Assembly: GCA_036823195.1 (NCBI GenBank)
Contig: DAISGI010000022.1
Span: forward strand, 1 to 36,039
Direction: 5' to 3'
Length of the DNA stretch: 36,039 nt
From: UBA4874 sp002399435
GTDB lineage: Bacteria; Bacillota; Clostridia; Caldicoprobacterales; DTU083
The notes beneath the pieces were generated by a model. The model was not told the DNA's origin, searched no databases, and saw only the letters and a list, made by a program, of their open reading frames with translations. The position numbers were made by a program, and so were the translations under genes. Of the stretch, positions 15,787-24,825 are shown piece after piece (position 1 is the stretch's first letter; each line of letters starts with the position of its first letter).

Positions 15787-17650
15787 TTTCTCTCATCCCT
15801 GTTCCCTTTTTGGTTTTTTCCTCCATGCGATACACCGTGGCCAATATTTCAGCCACCGCCTGATACAGCTCCACCGGAATTTCCTGACCAACTTCCACAT
15901 GCCGGAACAAGGCTCTGGCCAGAGGTTTGTTTTCCAGAATAGGAATCCCATGTTCTCCGGCGACCTTACGAATCCTGTCCGCCATAAAATCCATCCCTTT
16001 TGCCGTTACCACCGGAGCGCCTTTCATGGAGTCCTCATATCGAAGCGCCACAGCCAGGTGAGTCGGATTGGTCACCACCACCGTGGAGTCCGGAAGCGCC
16101 GACATCATGCGGGCCGCAGCCATCTGCCGCTGCTTTTGCTTTCTCAGGGACCGGATCTGGGGATCCCCCTCCATCTGCTTCCATTCTTCCTTCACTTCTT
16201 CCCTGGTCATCCTCAGATCCTTCTGAAACTCAAAACGCTGAACCACATAGTCCACAGCTGCCAGTGCCAGCAGACAAATTCCCACCCGGGAGAAAAGCCC
16301 CAGAATAATATCCTTCAGTATGGGAAACACCCCGTAAATACTCATCCGGGAAAGGGAAAGAATCTCCTCCAGGTTCCCCTTCACAAAGGACCAGGAGAGA
16401 GCGCCCACCAGGATCAGCTTCAGCAGGTTTTTTACGAATTGGAAGAGTGCCTTTTTGGAAAATATATTTTTCAGTCCCTCAATGGGATTGAGTCTTTGCC
16501 CGTGCGGCTTCAGCGGATCAGTCGTCCAAAGCAGACCGGTCTGTACAATGTTGGCCAGGACCCCGATCCCCATGACGGCTGCCATCATCGGCAGGACCGC
16601 TTTCAGATAAACACCGGAATCCTGCAGGAACAGGGCCGTCAGGTTTCCCTGTGTGACAATCCGGCTCATACCATTCTCCAGGGAACGCGTCAGATAGCTG
16701 TGCAGGGCCGTCAGGACGGAATTGCCCGTCAGCTGGAACATCAATACCAGAAGCATCAGCGTAACCGCCGAGGTGAGATCATGGCTTTTGACAACCTGAC
16801 CTTTTTTCCTGGCATCTTCCTTCCTCTTTGGAGTGGCTTCTTCTGTCTTTTCCCCGGCGGCGAAAGCCATCATGGCAACCGGCATATCCTTCATAAAATC
16901 CCGGATCCGCGAGGGCAGGCTCCCCAACAGGGAAGTCAGCATATTGCCAAGCGCAGGAAGCAATACAATAATGGCCAGAAGTCCGATCAACATTTTCAGA
17001 GGAAGGCTCAACATCAGGATATTGATCTGCGGAACGGATCTGGACAGGATTCCCATAACCAAATCCGTCAGCAATATCACAAAAAGGACTGGCATGGCAA
17101 TTTCGAAGGCAATCCGGAACATATCCGCAAACAGGGTAACGATCGTTTCCGGGTTATTCCCGAAGCTCAGCTGTCCCGGAGGGATGGCTTCCATACTCTC
17201 CGCCAGGGCATAAATGAGGGTATGATGCACGTTCAGAGCAAAAAACAACGTAACCCCCACCCACTCATACAGATTGCCAAAAAGCGATACCTGGGCTCCG
17301 GACATGGGATCATAATAGGTCGCCATGGAAAATCCAATCTGAAAGTCGATCATATGGCCTGCCATCTGCATACAGGCAAAGATCAGGCTTACCGCATATC
17401 CCAGCGCCAATCCAAACAATACTTCCTTCCCTGCGAGAATCCCATAGGCAAGAAGGGAATCCGTTTCAATCTGCAGCGACGGGGCCGGGACAGCCAGGTA
17501 CAGGAGATAGGCCAGGATAATGGACAAACCGGCTTTCACCCTGCCCGGAACCCCGTTCAGACGGAGCAGGGGGATGGCTGCGAGGAAACTCAGGACCCGC
17601 ATCCAGATCAGAAAGGCGACGGACAATTGCTCCGCATTGAACAGCAACAT
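15767..17650 (-). CDS. fliR-flhB: FliR-FlhB fusion, flagellar export apparatus
   Basis: A 627-residue fusion of two export-gate proteins. Residues 1-255 are FliR (starts MLLFNAEQLSVAFLIWMRVL, with IDFQIGFSMATYYDP at 101-115 and several membrane helices). From about 266, EKTEEATPKRKEDARKKGQV is the canonical N-terminus of FlhB, followed by four membrane helices and the cytoplasmic domain with the autocleavage motif Asn528-Pro-Thr-His531. There is no stop or frameshift at the junction. Similar fusions are known in Clostridium, so this is established biology. FlhB switches export from rod/hook to filament substrates. A TAGGTGG ribosome site precedes the ATG; the gene follows fliQ by 10 bp and overlaps flhA. 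Confidence 0.96.
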   Translation of the reverse strand: MLLFNAEQLSVAFLIWMRVLSFLAAIPLLRLNGVPGRVKAGLSIILAYLLYLAVPAPSLQIETDSLLAYGILAGKEVLFGLALGYAVSLIFACMQMAGHMIDFQIGFSMATYYDPMSGAQVSLFGNLYEWVGVTLFFALNVHHTLIYALAESMEAIPPGQLSFGNNPETIVTLFADMFRIAFEIAMPVLFVILLTDLVMGILSRSVPQINILMLSLPLKMLIGLLAIIVLLPALGNMLTSLLGSLPSRIRDFMKDMPVAMMAFAAGEKTEEATPKRKEDARKKGQVVKSHDLTSAVTLMLLVLMFQLTGNSVLTALHSYLTRSLENGMSRIVTQGNLTALFLQDSGVYLKAVLPMMAAVMGIGVLANIVQTGLLWTTDPLKPHGQRLNPIEGLKNIFSKKALFQFVKNLLKLILVGALSWSFVKGNLEEILSLSRMSIYGVFPILKDIILGLFSRVGICLLALAAVDYVVQRFEFQKDLRMTREEVKEEWKQMEGDPQIRSLRKQKQRQMAAARMMSALPDSTVVVTNPTHLAVALRYEDSMKGAPVVTAKGMDFMADRIRKVAGEHGIPILENKPLARALFRHVEVGQEIPVELYQAVAEILATVYRMEEKTKKGTGMRENVGPNR

Positions 17651-17660
17651 AAAAAACCAC

Positions 17661-17930
17661 CTACGAGACGATATTGGCGATATAGCCGAATATCCGATTG
17701 GTAAAGCTGACCAGGGTATTCATCATAAACGAACCCAACAAAATCAGGGTAAAGAATACTGCCAGGATTTTTGGGACAAAGGTCAGGGTCTGCTCCTGGA
17801 TCTGGGTGGTCGCCTGCAGAATACTGATGAGCAGGCCCACCACCAGTGCAACAAGCAAAATCGGTGCAGAGGTCTTCACAGTTGTCAGCAAAGCATCTTT
17901 CATTATATCCAGTATCACTTCCTGATTCAT
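17661..17930 (-). CDS. fliQ: Flagellar export apparatus protein FliQ
   Basis: An 89-residue membrane protein with two hydrophobic helices (about 15-37 and 51-76), the usual size and plan of FliQ, part of the FliP-FliQ-FliR export channel. Recognisable motifs are LLVALVVGLLISILQATTQIQEQTL and FVPKILAVF. The ATG at 17930 is chosen because AAGGAGG lies 7 bp upstream; the frame stays open further upstream to 18017, but that extension has no membrane or family character. It is flanked by fliP and the fliR-flhB fusion in the canonical order. Confidence 0.95.
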   Translation of the reverse strand: MNQEVILDIMKDALLTTVKTSAPILLVALVVGLLISILQATTQIQEQTLTFVPKILAVFFTLILLGSFMMNTLVSFTNRIFGYIANIVS

Positions 17931-17974
17931 GGATTTTCCTCCTTTTCTCCTGTTCCCTGCAAGAAAGGTCTGAC

Positions 17975-18757
17975 CTACAGAAAGCCTTCCACCAGGGATT
18001 TTACGATCAGATGCCACCCGTCCACCAAAATGAACAACAGCAGTTTAAAGGGCAGGGAAATGGCTGCCGGAGGCAGCATAAACATCCCCATGGACATCAG
18101 GATCCCGGAAACCACCATATCAATGACAATAAAGGGAATGTACAATAAAAATCCGATGGTAAAGGCGGTCTTCAGTTCACTGATGACAAATGCCGGGATC
18201 AATGTCGTCATGCTCACATCCATCCGGTCTTTCGGCATTTTCTCCCCGGAAATATCCACAAACAGGGCCAGATCCTTTTCCCTGGTCTGCCGCAGCAAAA
18301 ATTCCTTTACCGGTTTGGTGCCGGTCCGGATCGCTTCGTCCTGCGTGATGGCCCCGTCCAGATAAGGGTTTACCGCCTGATTCATGATCTGGTTCACCAC
18401 CGGCGACATAATAAAAAAGGTCAGGAACAGAGCCAGACCGATCAATACCTGATTGGGAGGCGTCTGCTGAGTCGCCAGAGCGCTCCGCAGCAGGGAAAAA
18501 ACCACAATGATCCGGGTAAAGGACGTCAGCAGCGTCAGTATGGAAGGCGCCAGGGTCAGTATGGACAGTGCGATGAGCAAACGTATACTGTCCACCAGCT
18601 GTTTTGGCTCCTTCGGAGGATGAAGCCCAATCTCCCAGTCCGGAGATATGGGGATGGTTTTCGAAGCCGCATGTGCGGCCGGCTGCACGATAAACGGAAG
18701 CAGAACGATCAGAAGAAGAAAAGCCGCTTCTTTTCCCTTGCATTTTCTATTTTCCAT
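17975..18757 (-). CDS. fliP: Flagellar export apparatus protein FliP
   Basis: A 260-residue FliP with a cleavable-looking N-terminal signal (residues 1-31, hydrophobic core AFLLLIVLLPFIV ending AAHAA), as is typical of FliP. The family signature TSFTRIIVVFSLLRSALATQQTPPNQVLIGLALFLTFF and the C-terminal VIDMVVSGILMSMGMFMLPP are both present. It forms the export channel in the centre of the MS ring together with FliQ and FliR. The start overlaps the fliO stop by 11 bp. Confidence 0.96.
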   Translation of the reverse strand: MENRKCKGKEAAFLLLIVLLPFIVQPAAHAASKTIPISPDWEIGLHPPKEPKQLVDSIRLLIALSILTLAPSILTLLTSFTRIIVVFSLLRSALATQQTPPNQVLIGLALFLTFFIMSPVVNQIMNQAVNPYLDGAITQDEAIRTGTKPVKEFLLRQTREKDLALFVDISGEKMPKDRMDVSMTTLIPAFVISELKTAFTIGFLLYIPFIVIDMVVSGILMSMGMFMLPPAAISLPFKLLLFILVDGWHLIVKSLVEGFL

Positions 18758-19124
18758 ATTTGCCCCAGACTCTCTTCCACTTTTCGTTGCTGAACCACCC
18801 CTGTACCTTTTGATCCCAGCTCCTCCCGGGGCCTTTCCCTGCCTTTTCCTCCAGATAAGCCTTTGCTTCCTCCGGAGAAAGAGTCTTGATACGCTGTATA
18901 TTGTTCTCGCTTATCCCGAGCACCACCACTTCGTCAAACAGTTTCACGACGTAAAACGCTGCTTTATTGGAGACAGGGACTTTTTCCAGTATCTGAATTC
19001 CTCCGGACGGATTCTGCCGGTGCAGATACCGGCCGGTCAGCCTCAGGCTGACATAGGCAAGAAGGATCACCGCCGGCAAGGCAGCCAAAAGCCTGAAAGC
19101 GCTGTTTATCAATTCCCGATCCAT
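18747..19124 (-). CDS. fliO: Flagellar biosynthesis protein FliO
   Basis: A 125-residue FliO/FliZ-type protein with one N-terminal membrane helix (about 6-26) and a small soluble domain containing LEKVPVSNKAAFYVVKLFDEVVVLGISENNIQRI, the typical FliO pattern. FliO assists assembly of the FliP ring. The ATG at 19124 has AAGAGGAA 6-7 bp upstream; an upstream ATG at 19142 has no ribosome site. It directly follows fliL with about 50 bp between, whereas fliM, fliN/fliY and cheY normally lie in this spot in Clostridia. Confidence 0.88.
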   Translation of the reverse strand: MDRELINSAFRLLAALPAVILLAYVSLRLTGRYLHRQNPSGGIQILEKVPVSNKAAFYVVKLFDEVVVLGISENNIQRIKTLSPEEAKAYLEEKAGKGPGRSWDQKVQGWFSNEKWKRVWGKYGK

Positions 19125-19173
19125 GGTATTCCTCTTTTCCATTCACGAAGCCATTTTATACAGATGCCTGACT

Positions 19174-19614
19174 TCATTGGACCAGAAAATCCGTAATAAA
19201 CACGTCCGTTATCATTTTTTCCGGGAAAAACTGATTCAGCTTGCCCATCATTTCCTTCTTCAGCTCTTCTGTCAATTCAATCGGCATAATATCCTTTACA
19301 CTTTTACTCCTCAATACGGACAGGATGGCATCCCTTTCCTGGGCTTCCTTTTCCTCAATCACCTTCTGGTCTTCCTCCCGGTCATAGCCCAGGGCGATTT
19401 TTATTTTCAAATACCGTCCTTCGTCTTTCAGATTGACAATGATCTCGTCCATGGAATATGTATGGTGAGTCTTATAGGTCCTGGGCTCTTCCGCAAAAAC
19501 AAAGGTCTTGCTGTAATAGGAAAACGCCAGGAATGCTATCACCAGCGTAATCAGAGGAATCACGAAAAACAAAAGGGCCGTTCTTTTTTTACCTGTGCCT
19601 GCTTCCTTCGCCAT
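19174..19614 (-). CDS. fliL: Flagellar basal body-associated protein FliL
   Basis: A 146-residue FliL: short basic cytoplasmic N-terminus, one membrane helix (about 13-32), and an extracytoplasmic domain (TYSMDEIIVNLKDEGRYLKIKIALGYDR to the FFPEKMITDVFITDFLVQ end) with the stomatin-like FliL pattern. It modulates the MotA-MotB stator. GGAGG lies 8 bp upstream of the ATG, and motB ends just before it, so stator and FliL are co-expressed. Confidence 0.95.
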   Translation of the reverse strand: MAKEAGTGKKRTALLFFVIPLITLVIAFLAFSYYSKTFVFAEEPRTYKTHHTYSMDEIIVNLKDEGRYLKIKIALGYDREEDQKVIEEKEAQERDAILSVLRSKSVKDIMPIELTEELKKEMMGKLNQFFPEKMITDVFITDFLVQ

Positions 19615-19615
19615 C

Positions 19616-20386
19616 TTAGCTGCCTCCTTCCATTGATGCTACGATCAGCATATTGACCCTACGGTTCCGGGCACGGTTCTTTTCAGAATTGTTGGGGACG
19701 ACGGGCCGGTATTCCCCATAGCCTGCCGCAGACAGTCTGCACGGATCAATATGTTTTTCTTCCACGAAATAACGCACCACTGTGGTTGCCCGGATGACGG
19801 AAAGCTCCCAGTTCGACGGAAACGGGGCCCTGCGCATGGGCACATCATCGGTATGCCCTTCCACAATGATATTGTTGTCAAAGGAGCGGATCAGTTTGGT
19901 GAGCTTATTCAGTATCACCAGGCTGTCTGGCTTCAGTTCCGTTTTCCCCCTGTCAAAAAGAATGCTTTCATTGATATCAATGATGACGCCTCTTCGGTCT
20001 GTCCGCAGCTTCACATCCGCGGACAATCCTTCCTCCTGCACAAAAGCATGGACGGTCTGATAGATCCGCTGGATCTCCTTCTCCCGCATGGTTTTCCCCC
20101 CGGATGGCTCCGGCGTATACCCCTCTCCCGACGAACCTTTTGAACCCGGCACAACAGCTTTAATGGGGTCACCGGGCGGATTGCCTTCCAGTATGGAACC
20201 TCCCCCGGCGGAACTGTTCAGGGAAAACTGCAGGGAAGAGGACAGCGCCCGGAACTTCTGCGCATCCACATTGGAGTATGTAAACAGCAAAATAAAGAAA
20301 GTCAGCAGAAGTGTCGCCATGTCCGAATAGGTCGTCAGCCAGCCAGCCCCTCCGCCCTCGGGATCTCTCCGCCTTTTCCTACGCAT
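19616..20386 (-). CDS. motB: Flagellar motor stator protein MotB
   Basis: A 256-residue stator subunit. A short basic N-terminus is followed by one membrane helix (about 15-36) containing the ion-binding aspartate, Asp22 in TTYSDMATLLLTFF. The C-terminal OmpA-like peptidoglycan-binding domain shows VEGHTDDVPMRRAPFPSNWELS and NRARNRRVNMLIV. The ATG at 20386 was chosen because it starts right at the MotB N-terminus, has GAGGTGG upstream and overlaps the motA stop by 8 bp; the frame continues upstream to 20524 but only with motA-overlapping residues. The sequence does not decide between H+ and Na+. Confidence 0.95.
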   Translation of the reverse strand: MRRKRRRDPEGGGAGWLTTYSDMATLLLTFFILLFTYSNVDAQKFRALSSSLQFSLNSSAGGGSILEGNPPGDPIKAVVPGSKGSSGEGYTPEPSGGKTMREKEIQRIYQTVHAFVQEEGLSADVKLRTDRRGVIIDINESILFDRGKTELKPDSLVILNKLTKLIRSFDNNIIVEGHTDDVPMRRAPFPSNWELSVIRATTVVRYFVEEKHIDPCRLSAAGYGEYRPVVPNNSEKNRARNRRVNMLIVASMEGGS

Positions 20387-21197
20387 GGTCGGACACCACC
20401 TCTGAGTTGTCTTCCCTTTCCGCTTTTTCCTGCCATTCCTGCCGCTCCTTCGGCGACAAGTAAGCAGACAGCTTTTCCTCCACAATCCGGGGATTGGATC
20501 CCGACTGAATTGCCAGTACTCCATCGATGATCATTTCCATCTGAAACGACTCGGCCTCCGTCTGGGATTTCAGATTATTTGCAATGGGGATGAAGATCAG
20601 ATTGGCCAGCAGGGATCCATAAAAGGTGGTAATCAGGGCAGTCGCCATTCCCGCACCGATCTGGGACGGATCATCCAAACCGCTGAGCATGATGATCAGG
20701 CCAGTCAGGGTGCCCAGCATGCCAAAAGCAGGCGCCAGCTCCCCCCAGGTCCGGAAAATATTCTCTCCCGGCTTATGCCTTTCCTCCAGCGCATCAATTT
20801 CCATTTCCATAATATCCCGGATGGTGTCCTGCTCCATGCCATCAATTGCCATTTGCAGTCCCCTCTTCAAAAAGGGATCGTCCAGATCCGCCGCGTCGTC
20901 TTCCAGGGACAACAGGCCCTCCTTCCGTGCTTTTCTGGAAAGGTCAGAGAAATAGGAAACATAGTCCTCCTTCAAATTGGATGGCTCGCTCACAACTTTC
21001 CTGAGAATAGCCGGTATGCGTCGTACGTACTGAAAGGGATAACTGATCAGAACCGCCGCCAGGGAACCAAAAAATGTAATCAGAACGGACGTTACACTCC
21101 AGAACATCATAAAGGTTCCGCCGTCCATGGAAATTGCCAGAACAATCAAAAGCATGCCAATTGTCAAGGCAAGAACCGGAACCAAATTCTTTTTCAT
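20379..21197 (-). CDS. motA: Flagellar motor stator protein MotA
   Basis: A 272-residue MotA with four membrane helices: two near the N-terminus (about 5-50) and two near 150-200 including APAFGMLGTLTGLIIML, the conserved proline-containing helix. A large charged cytoplasmic loop contacts the rotor protein FliG. It overlaps flbD upstream by 4 bp and motB downstream by 8 bp. Order flbD-motA-motB-fliL is typical of Clostridia. Confidence 0.96.
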   Translation of the reverse strand: MKKNLVPVLALTIGMLLIVLAISMDGGTFMMFWSVTSVLITFFGSLAAVLISYPFQYVRRIPAILRKVVSEPSNLKEDYVSYFSDLSRKARKEGLLSLEDDAADLDDPFLKRGLQMAIDGMEQDTIRDIMEMEIDALEERHKPGENIFRTWGELAPAFGMLGTLTGLIIMLSGLDDPSQIGAGMATALITTFYGSLLANLIFIPIANNLKSQTEAESFQMEMIIDGVLAIQSGSNPRIVEEKLSAYLSPKERQEWQEKAEREDNSEVVSDHA

Positions 21198-21397
21198 TCC
21201 GACCCCTCCCAGTTCACCCGATTGATTTCCTTTCGATACGCCATTACCTTTTCCGATACCTCATTGGCATTTTCCATGACCCTTATTCTTTTTCCGCCTG
21301 TCAGGGTAATGATCGTATCATGCAGTTCCTCGACCTGTTCGATCTTATCCGGATTCAGATAGAACAGGTTTCCCTTCAGCGTTGTCAGTTCAATCAT
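21194..21397 (-). CDS. flbD: FlbD/SwrD flagellar protein
   Basis: A 67-residue protein of the FlbD family (SwrD in Bacillus). The pattern MIELTTLKGNLFYLNPDKIEQ, then TIITLTGGKRIRVMENANEV is characteristic. In Bacillus subtilis SwrD raises stator power and supports swarming; the same role is an inference here. AAGGAGA lies 7 bp before the ATG and the stop overlaps motA by 4 bp. Confidence 0.93.
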   Translation of the reverse strand: MIELTTLKGNLFYLNPDKIEQVEELHDTIITLTGGKRIRVMENANEVSEKVMAYRKEINRVNWEGSE

Positions 21398-21438
21398 CGA
21401 ATCGTCTCCTTAGCAAAGAACCATTTCTCCTGTTCTTT

Positions 21439-22299
21439 CTATCTTTTCAGACTGATCAGCTCCTGCAGCATTTCATCCGCAGTCGTGATGATCCGGGAAT
21501 TGGCCTGATAGGCCCTGCTGGTAACAATCATATCGGTAAACTCGTTGGCCAGATCCACATTGGACGATTCCAGGCAGCTCTGTCGGACGACTCCCATACC
21601 ACCCGCAGTAGCCGTGCCATATATCGGCTCCCCGGAATTGAGACTTTTCGCATAGGTATTCCCGCCCCGCTTTTCCAATCCTCCGTTGTTTTCAAACTTT
21701 GCCAGGGTAATGGACCCGAGATAATGAACAGAGCCATCGTCATAAATTCCGGTGATCAGCCCGGATTCGTCAATGGAAAAGGAATCGAGTTTATGTTTTC
21801 TGATCTCGTTCGGTATACTGAGAGGCTCCCGGGCAGATGTATCAATCTTCCTCGGCAGTTTGGTTGATTGAAAGCTGTCGCCCAGAAGGCGAAACCCTTC
21901 CGCATTGACCAGAAAGCCTGCCTCGTCCTTATAAAAGGCGCCGTCCCGGGTATATCGCAGATTGGTGCCTTGCTTGTCCGTTGCCACGACAAAAAAGCCT
22001 TCCCCTTCAATCCCCAGATCCAGATCCCGTCCGGTAGGCTGCATGCTTCCCCCTTCAAACAGGGTGTCAATCGCCGACACGGAAACGCCCTGACCGATCT
22101 GCTTTGGATTCACACCTCCGCGCCCGTCTGCCGACGGTCCCTGGGCACGTGCCTGCGACTGGCTGAACAGATCCCGGAACTGAACACGCCCGGCCTTAAA
22201 TGCCGTTGTGGTTGAATTTGCGATGTTATTCCCGATCACATCCATTTTTGTTTGGTTGGTCTTCATACCGGACACACCGGAATACATGGAACGTAACAT
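21439..22299 (-). CDS. flgE: Flagellar hook protein FlgE (short Gram-positive type)
   Basis: A 286-residue hook protein that starts MLRSMYSGVSGMKTNQTKMDVIGNNIANSTT and ends with a helical segment containing DMIVTSRAYQANSRIITTADEMLQELISL. The central LGIEGEGFFVV and LRYTRDGAFY segments are the shared hook/rod core. It is far shorter than enteric FlgE and close to the Bacillus hook protein, lacking extra outer domains. Position after flgD and before flbD supports FlgE over FlgG. AAAGGAGG precedes the ATG. A small non-coding spacer of about 60 bp separates it from flgD. Confidence 0.9.
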   Translation of the reverse strand: MLRSMYSGVSGMKTNQTKMDVIGNNIANSTTTAFKAGRVQFRDLFSQSQARAQGPSADGRGGVNPKQIGQGVSVSAIDTLFEGGSMQPTGRDLDLGIEGEGFFVVATDKQGTNLRYTRDGAFYKDEAGFLVNAEGFRLLGDSFQSTKLPRKIDTSAREPLSIPNEIRKHKLDSFSIDESGLITGIYDDGSVHYLGSITLAKFENNGGLEKRGGNTYAKSLNSGEPIYGTATAGGMGVVRQSCLESSNVDLANEFTDMIVTSRAYQANSRIITTADEMLQELISLKR

Positions 22300-22363
22300 A
22301 ATTTTTGCCTCCTTTAAAGAGTAAGTTCAAGAGTAGATTTTTTGAAATCCTGCACACTGCCTT

Positions 22364-22831
22364 TTATGCTTTCTCCGCTTCTCCGGAAGGATCTGTCGGA
22401 ATATCCGGTTCCGATCCCGAAACGCTGATATCCTCGATCTGATCCATGGTATAGGACACACCATTCACGACAAGCCTGATATCCCCTCCGGTCAGCCGCA
22501 CCTTTTCCACCTGTCCCTGAACCGTCTGCCCGCCGTCATTCAGGGTTACATTTTTTCCCACCATCTGACTTCCAAACTGAAGATACTGAAAGGCAAGCAT
22601 ATCCGTCATGGTGCTGTTCAGGTTCTGGATCTGCTCCAGAGTACCAAACTGTGCCATCTGCGCTATAAACTGCGTATTGTCCCCTCCGCCCATTGGATCC
22701 TGATAACGAAGCTGCGCAGCCAGGATCTGCAGGAAGGCATCCTTGTCCAACTTATTATCGGGAGTCCGCTCCGCCTTTTGGGGCAACGAGGCCGCGTATA
22801 TTCCCTGTGAAGCAATTTCTGAAATCCCCAT
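22364..22831 (-). CDS. flgD: Flagellar hook cap protein FlgD
   Basis: A 155-residue hook-assembly scaffold with the typical LDKDAFLQILAAQLRYQDPM motif, the TQFIAQMAQFGTLEQIQNLN helix and a short beta-rich end. The ATG at 22831 has AAAGGA 8 bp upstream; an ATG three codons earlier (22840) abuts the purine run and is less likely. It lacks the long C-terminal Fn3-like region of enteric FlgD, which is usual in Clostridia. It lies between fliK and flgE, the three hook-building genes in order. Confidence 0.92.
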   Translation of the reverse strand: MGISEIASQGIYAASLPQKAERTPDNKLDKDAFLQILAAQLRYQDPMGGGDNTQFIAQMAQFGTLEQIQNLNSTMTDMLAFQYLQFGSQMVGKNVTLNDGGQTVQGQVEKVRLTGGDIRLVVNGVSYTMDQIEDISVSGSEPDIPTDPSGEAEKA

Positions 22832-22961
22832 ATGGATCATCCTTTCTGTTTTCCTTTTCCTGAATCACCAATGTCCCAGGCATGCCGCGCCTTATGGCCC
22901 ATGATTCCCCAATCTATCCGGCCTACCCGCCCATGGACATCTCCGCAACAAGGCCAGCCCT

Positions 22962-24823
22962 TCAGATCAGCCGATCCAGGGATAAACCCGTGTTCCAGCC
23001 CGGATACGCATTTCGGGACGAAACGGATACCGTTTCCGGACGGATCGGTTCTTCTTTCCATATGCCTTCCCGAAAACACCTGCGGACGGGACGGTTTTCC
23101 CGGTAAAAAGGGTTTCCCCCTCCCTGGCCGCGGTCTGCATCGTTTTGCTGCAGGCTGATGTTTACGTCATGGAGCCGGACGTTTTGTTCCTTTAACCGGC
23201 TTGTCAGATCCGGAAGCTGCTTTTCCAGCGCTTCCGCGGCAGCCGTATTTTCCACCAGGATGGTACCGGCCAAATGCCCGTCCTTCATGTGTACCTGTAT
23301 CTCAATCTCTCCAAGCTCCCTGGGGCTTAGCCGCACCTTCAGGCCGGACAGGTTCTCCTGGCGGTTCATGGCAACCCTCTCCGTCATCCGTGATGCGATA
23401 TCCTCCAGATTCCGGATGGCCGGGTGGAAAGAAGTCCGGCTGACTTCCGGGCCTTTTAAAAAGTTTCCGGTCTGTCCCGCTTTTCCATCCATCTTCNNNN
23501 NNNNNNNNNNNNNNNNNNNNNNNNNNNNNNNNNNNNNNNNNNNNNNNNNNNNNNNNNNNNNNNNNNNNNNNNNNNNNNNNNNNNNNNNNNNNNNNNGACT
23601 TCCGGGCCTTTTAAAAAGTTTCCGGTCTGTCCCGCTTTTCCATCCATCTTCTTGCTGATATCTTTTTCCAGGGCGTTTTTCGATGCCGCCGGCGCCGAAG
23701 CGGAGAGATCCTCCTTCCAAACCGGGTTTCCCATTGGAAGGGACGGAACCTGCCGGGCAGTTTTCTTTGCCAGCTCCATTCCCGGGACCGATGGATCCGG
23801 TAGTCCCACGTTTTCGGTGTCTCCCGGAGAAATCCCGCCGCTGTCGTCTTTCTGTACATCCGGACCCGATGCCGCCGACACATCAGACAGTGGGACAGAT
23901 CCCACATCCCTGCCGTCCGATACACTGGCACCTTGTATTCGGATACCCGCTGAGCCGGTACCTCCCTGCCCTTCCTGCCGTGCATCCGCAGGAACCGTCT
24001 TCTGTGCGCCTGCAGCGGTAATGCCGGTATCCGGCGATGAGCCAGTCTCCCGCACCCACGCACTGTGCAAGACGGCGTTGGGCGATAGATTCCCGTCAGT
24101 CTCCTGTACCTCCGCACTCTGTAAGCCGGCATTTGGCGACGGGCCAGATCCCACCTCCCGTACCTCCGCACCCTGCATACGGACGTTTGACGCAGGCGTT
24201 CCCGATATCCCGGTACCTTGCTTTCCATTATTTGTACCGGTATCTTCCTGCCCCACCTCCATCTGCTGTATGCCGGCGGGGATAGCTCCCTGTACCTCCG
24301 TACTCTGTAAGCCGGCATCCAGCACCAGGTTGCCCGGTATCCCGCCGCCTTGTAAACGGATATCTTTCAACAAACTTTCTGATGTCCCGGTACTTTGCGT
24401 CCCGGCACTTTGTGTCCCGGCATCCAATGGACCGGCCCCATCTTGTTCTGCATCCGTCTGCTGTATACCGGCAGAAACAGCCTCCTGCCCTCCCATACTT
24501 TGCAGGTCAGCATCCGTCAATGGGCCTCTCACCTGTACTGCTGCACTGTACAGGCCAGTCTGAAATACCTGCGGATCCGTCCTCCGGGCCATTTCAGAAA
24601 GGCCGGCGCTTCCCAACAGCGGGTCCCCGTCCCCCCTCGTCTCACCAGCGGAAGCCTGATCCGAAGAAAGGGATTCTCCCTGCGGCCTAAAAAACATGGA
24701 TAGAATCCGAACAATCATATCTGAAAAAGCCGGATCTTCTCTTTTCCCATTTTCTGCCTTCCGCCTCCCGACATTCTTCAGGACGCATCCCGTCTGCATT
24801 GCCTTTTCGGAGCTGATTTTCAT
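22962..24823 (-). CDS. fliK: Flagellar hook-length control protein FliK (contains assembly gap)
   Basis: The C-terminal third has the hook-length control domain: LKVRLSPRELGEIEIQVHMKDG, then LVENTAAAEALEKQLPDL and KEQNVRLHDVNISL. The N-terminal part is long, low-complexity, Ser/Gly/Gln-rich, with degenerate motifs such as AGLQSTEVQ and AGLQSAEVQ, as expected of a molecular ruler. A 100-N gap (23497-23596) splits it. The 55 bases on each side are identical; collapsing them with the Ns removes 155 nt and gives a clean 568-residue frame reading GPEVSRTSFHP across the junction. The ATG at 24823 has AAAGGAGG 9 bp upstream; the GTG at 24829 overlaps the fliJ stop but is too close to that site. Confidence 0.85.
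23497..23596. other. Assembly gap, 100 Ns
   Basis: Exactly 100 Ns within fliK. The flanking 55-mers 23442-23496 and 23597-23651 are identical, so the length is a placeholder and one copy is probably redundant. Confidence 0.97.
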
Positions 24824-24825
24824 TT

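Noticed and set aside
13852..15942. Long plus-strand open frame antisense to flhA
   Set aside because: It mirrors the flhA gene, has no family pattern, no ribosome site and a composition typical of antisense frames of GC-richer genes.
15449..17704. Long plus-strand open frame antisense to the fliR-flhB fusion
   Set aside because: Rich in His, Gln and Arg with no domain; a shadow of a well-supported gene.
22837..23079. Possible small gene between fliK and flgD
   Set aside because: Overlaps the FliK end in another frame and resembles no protein family.
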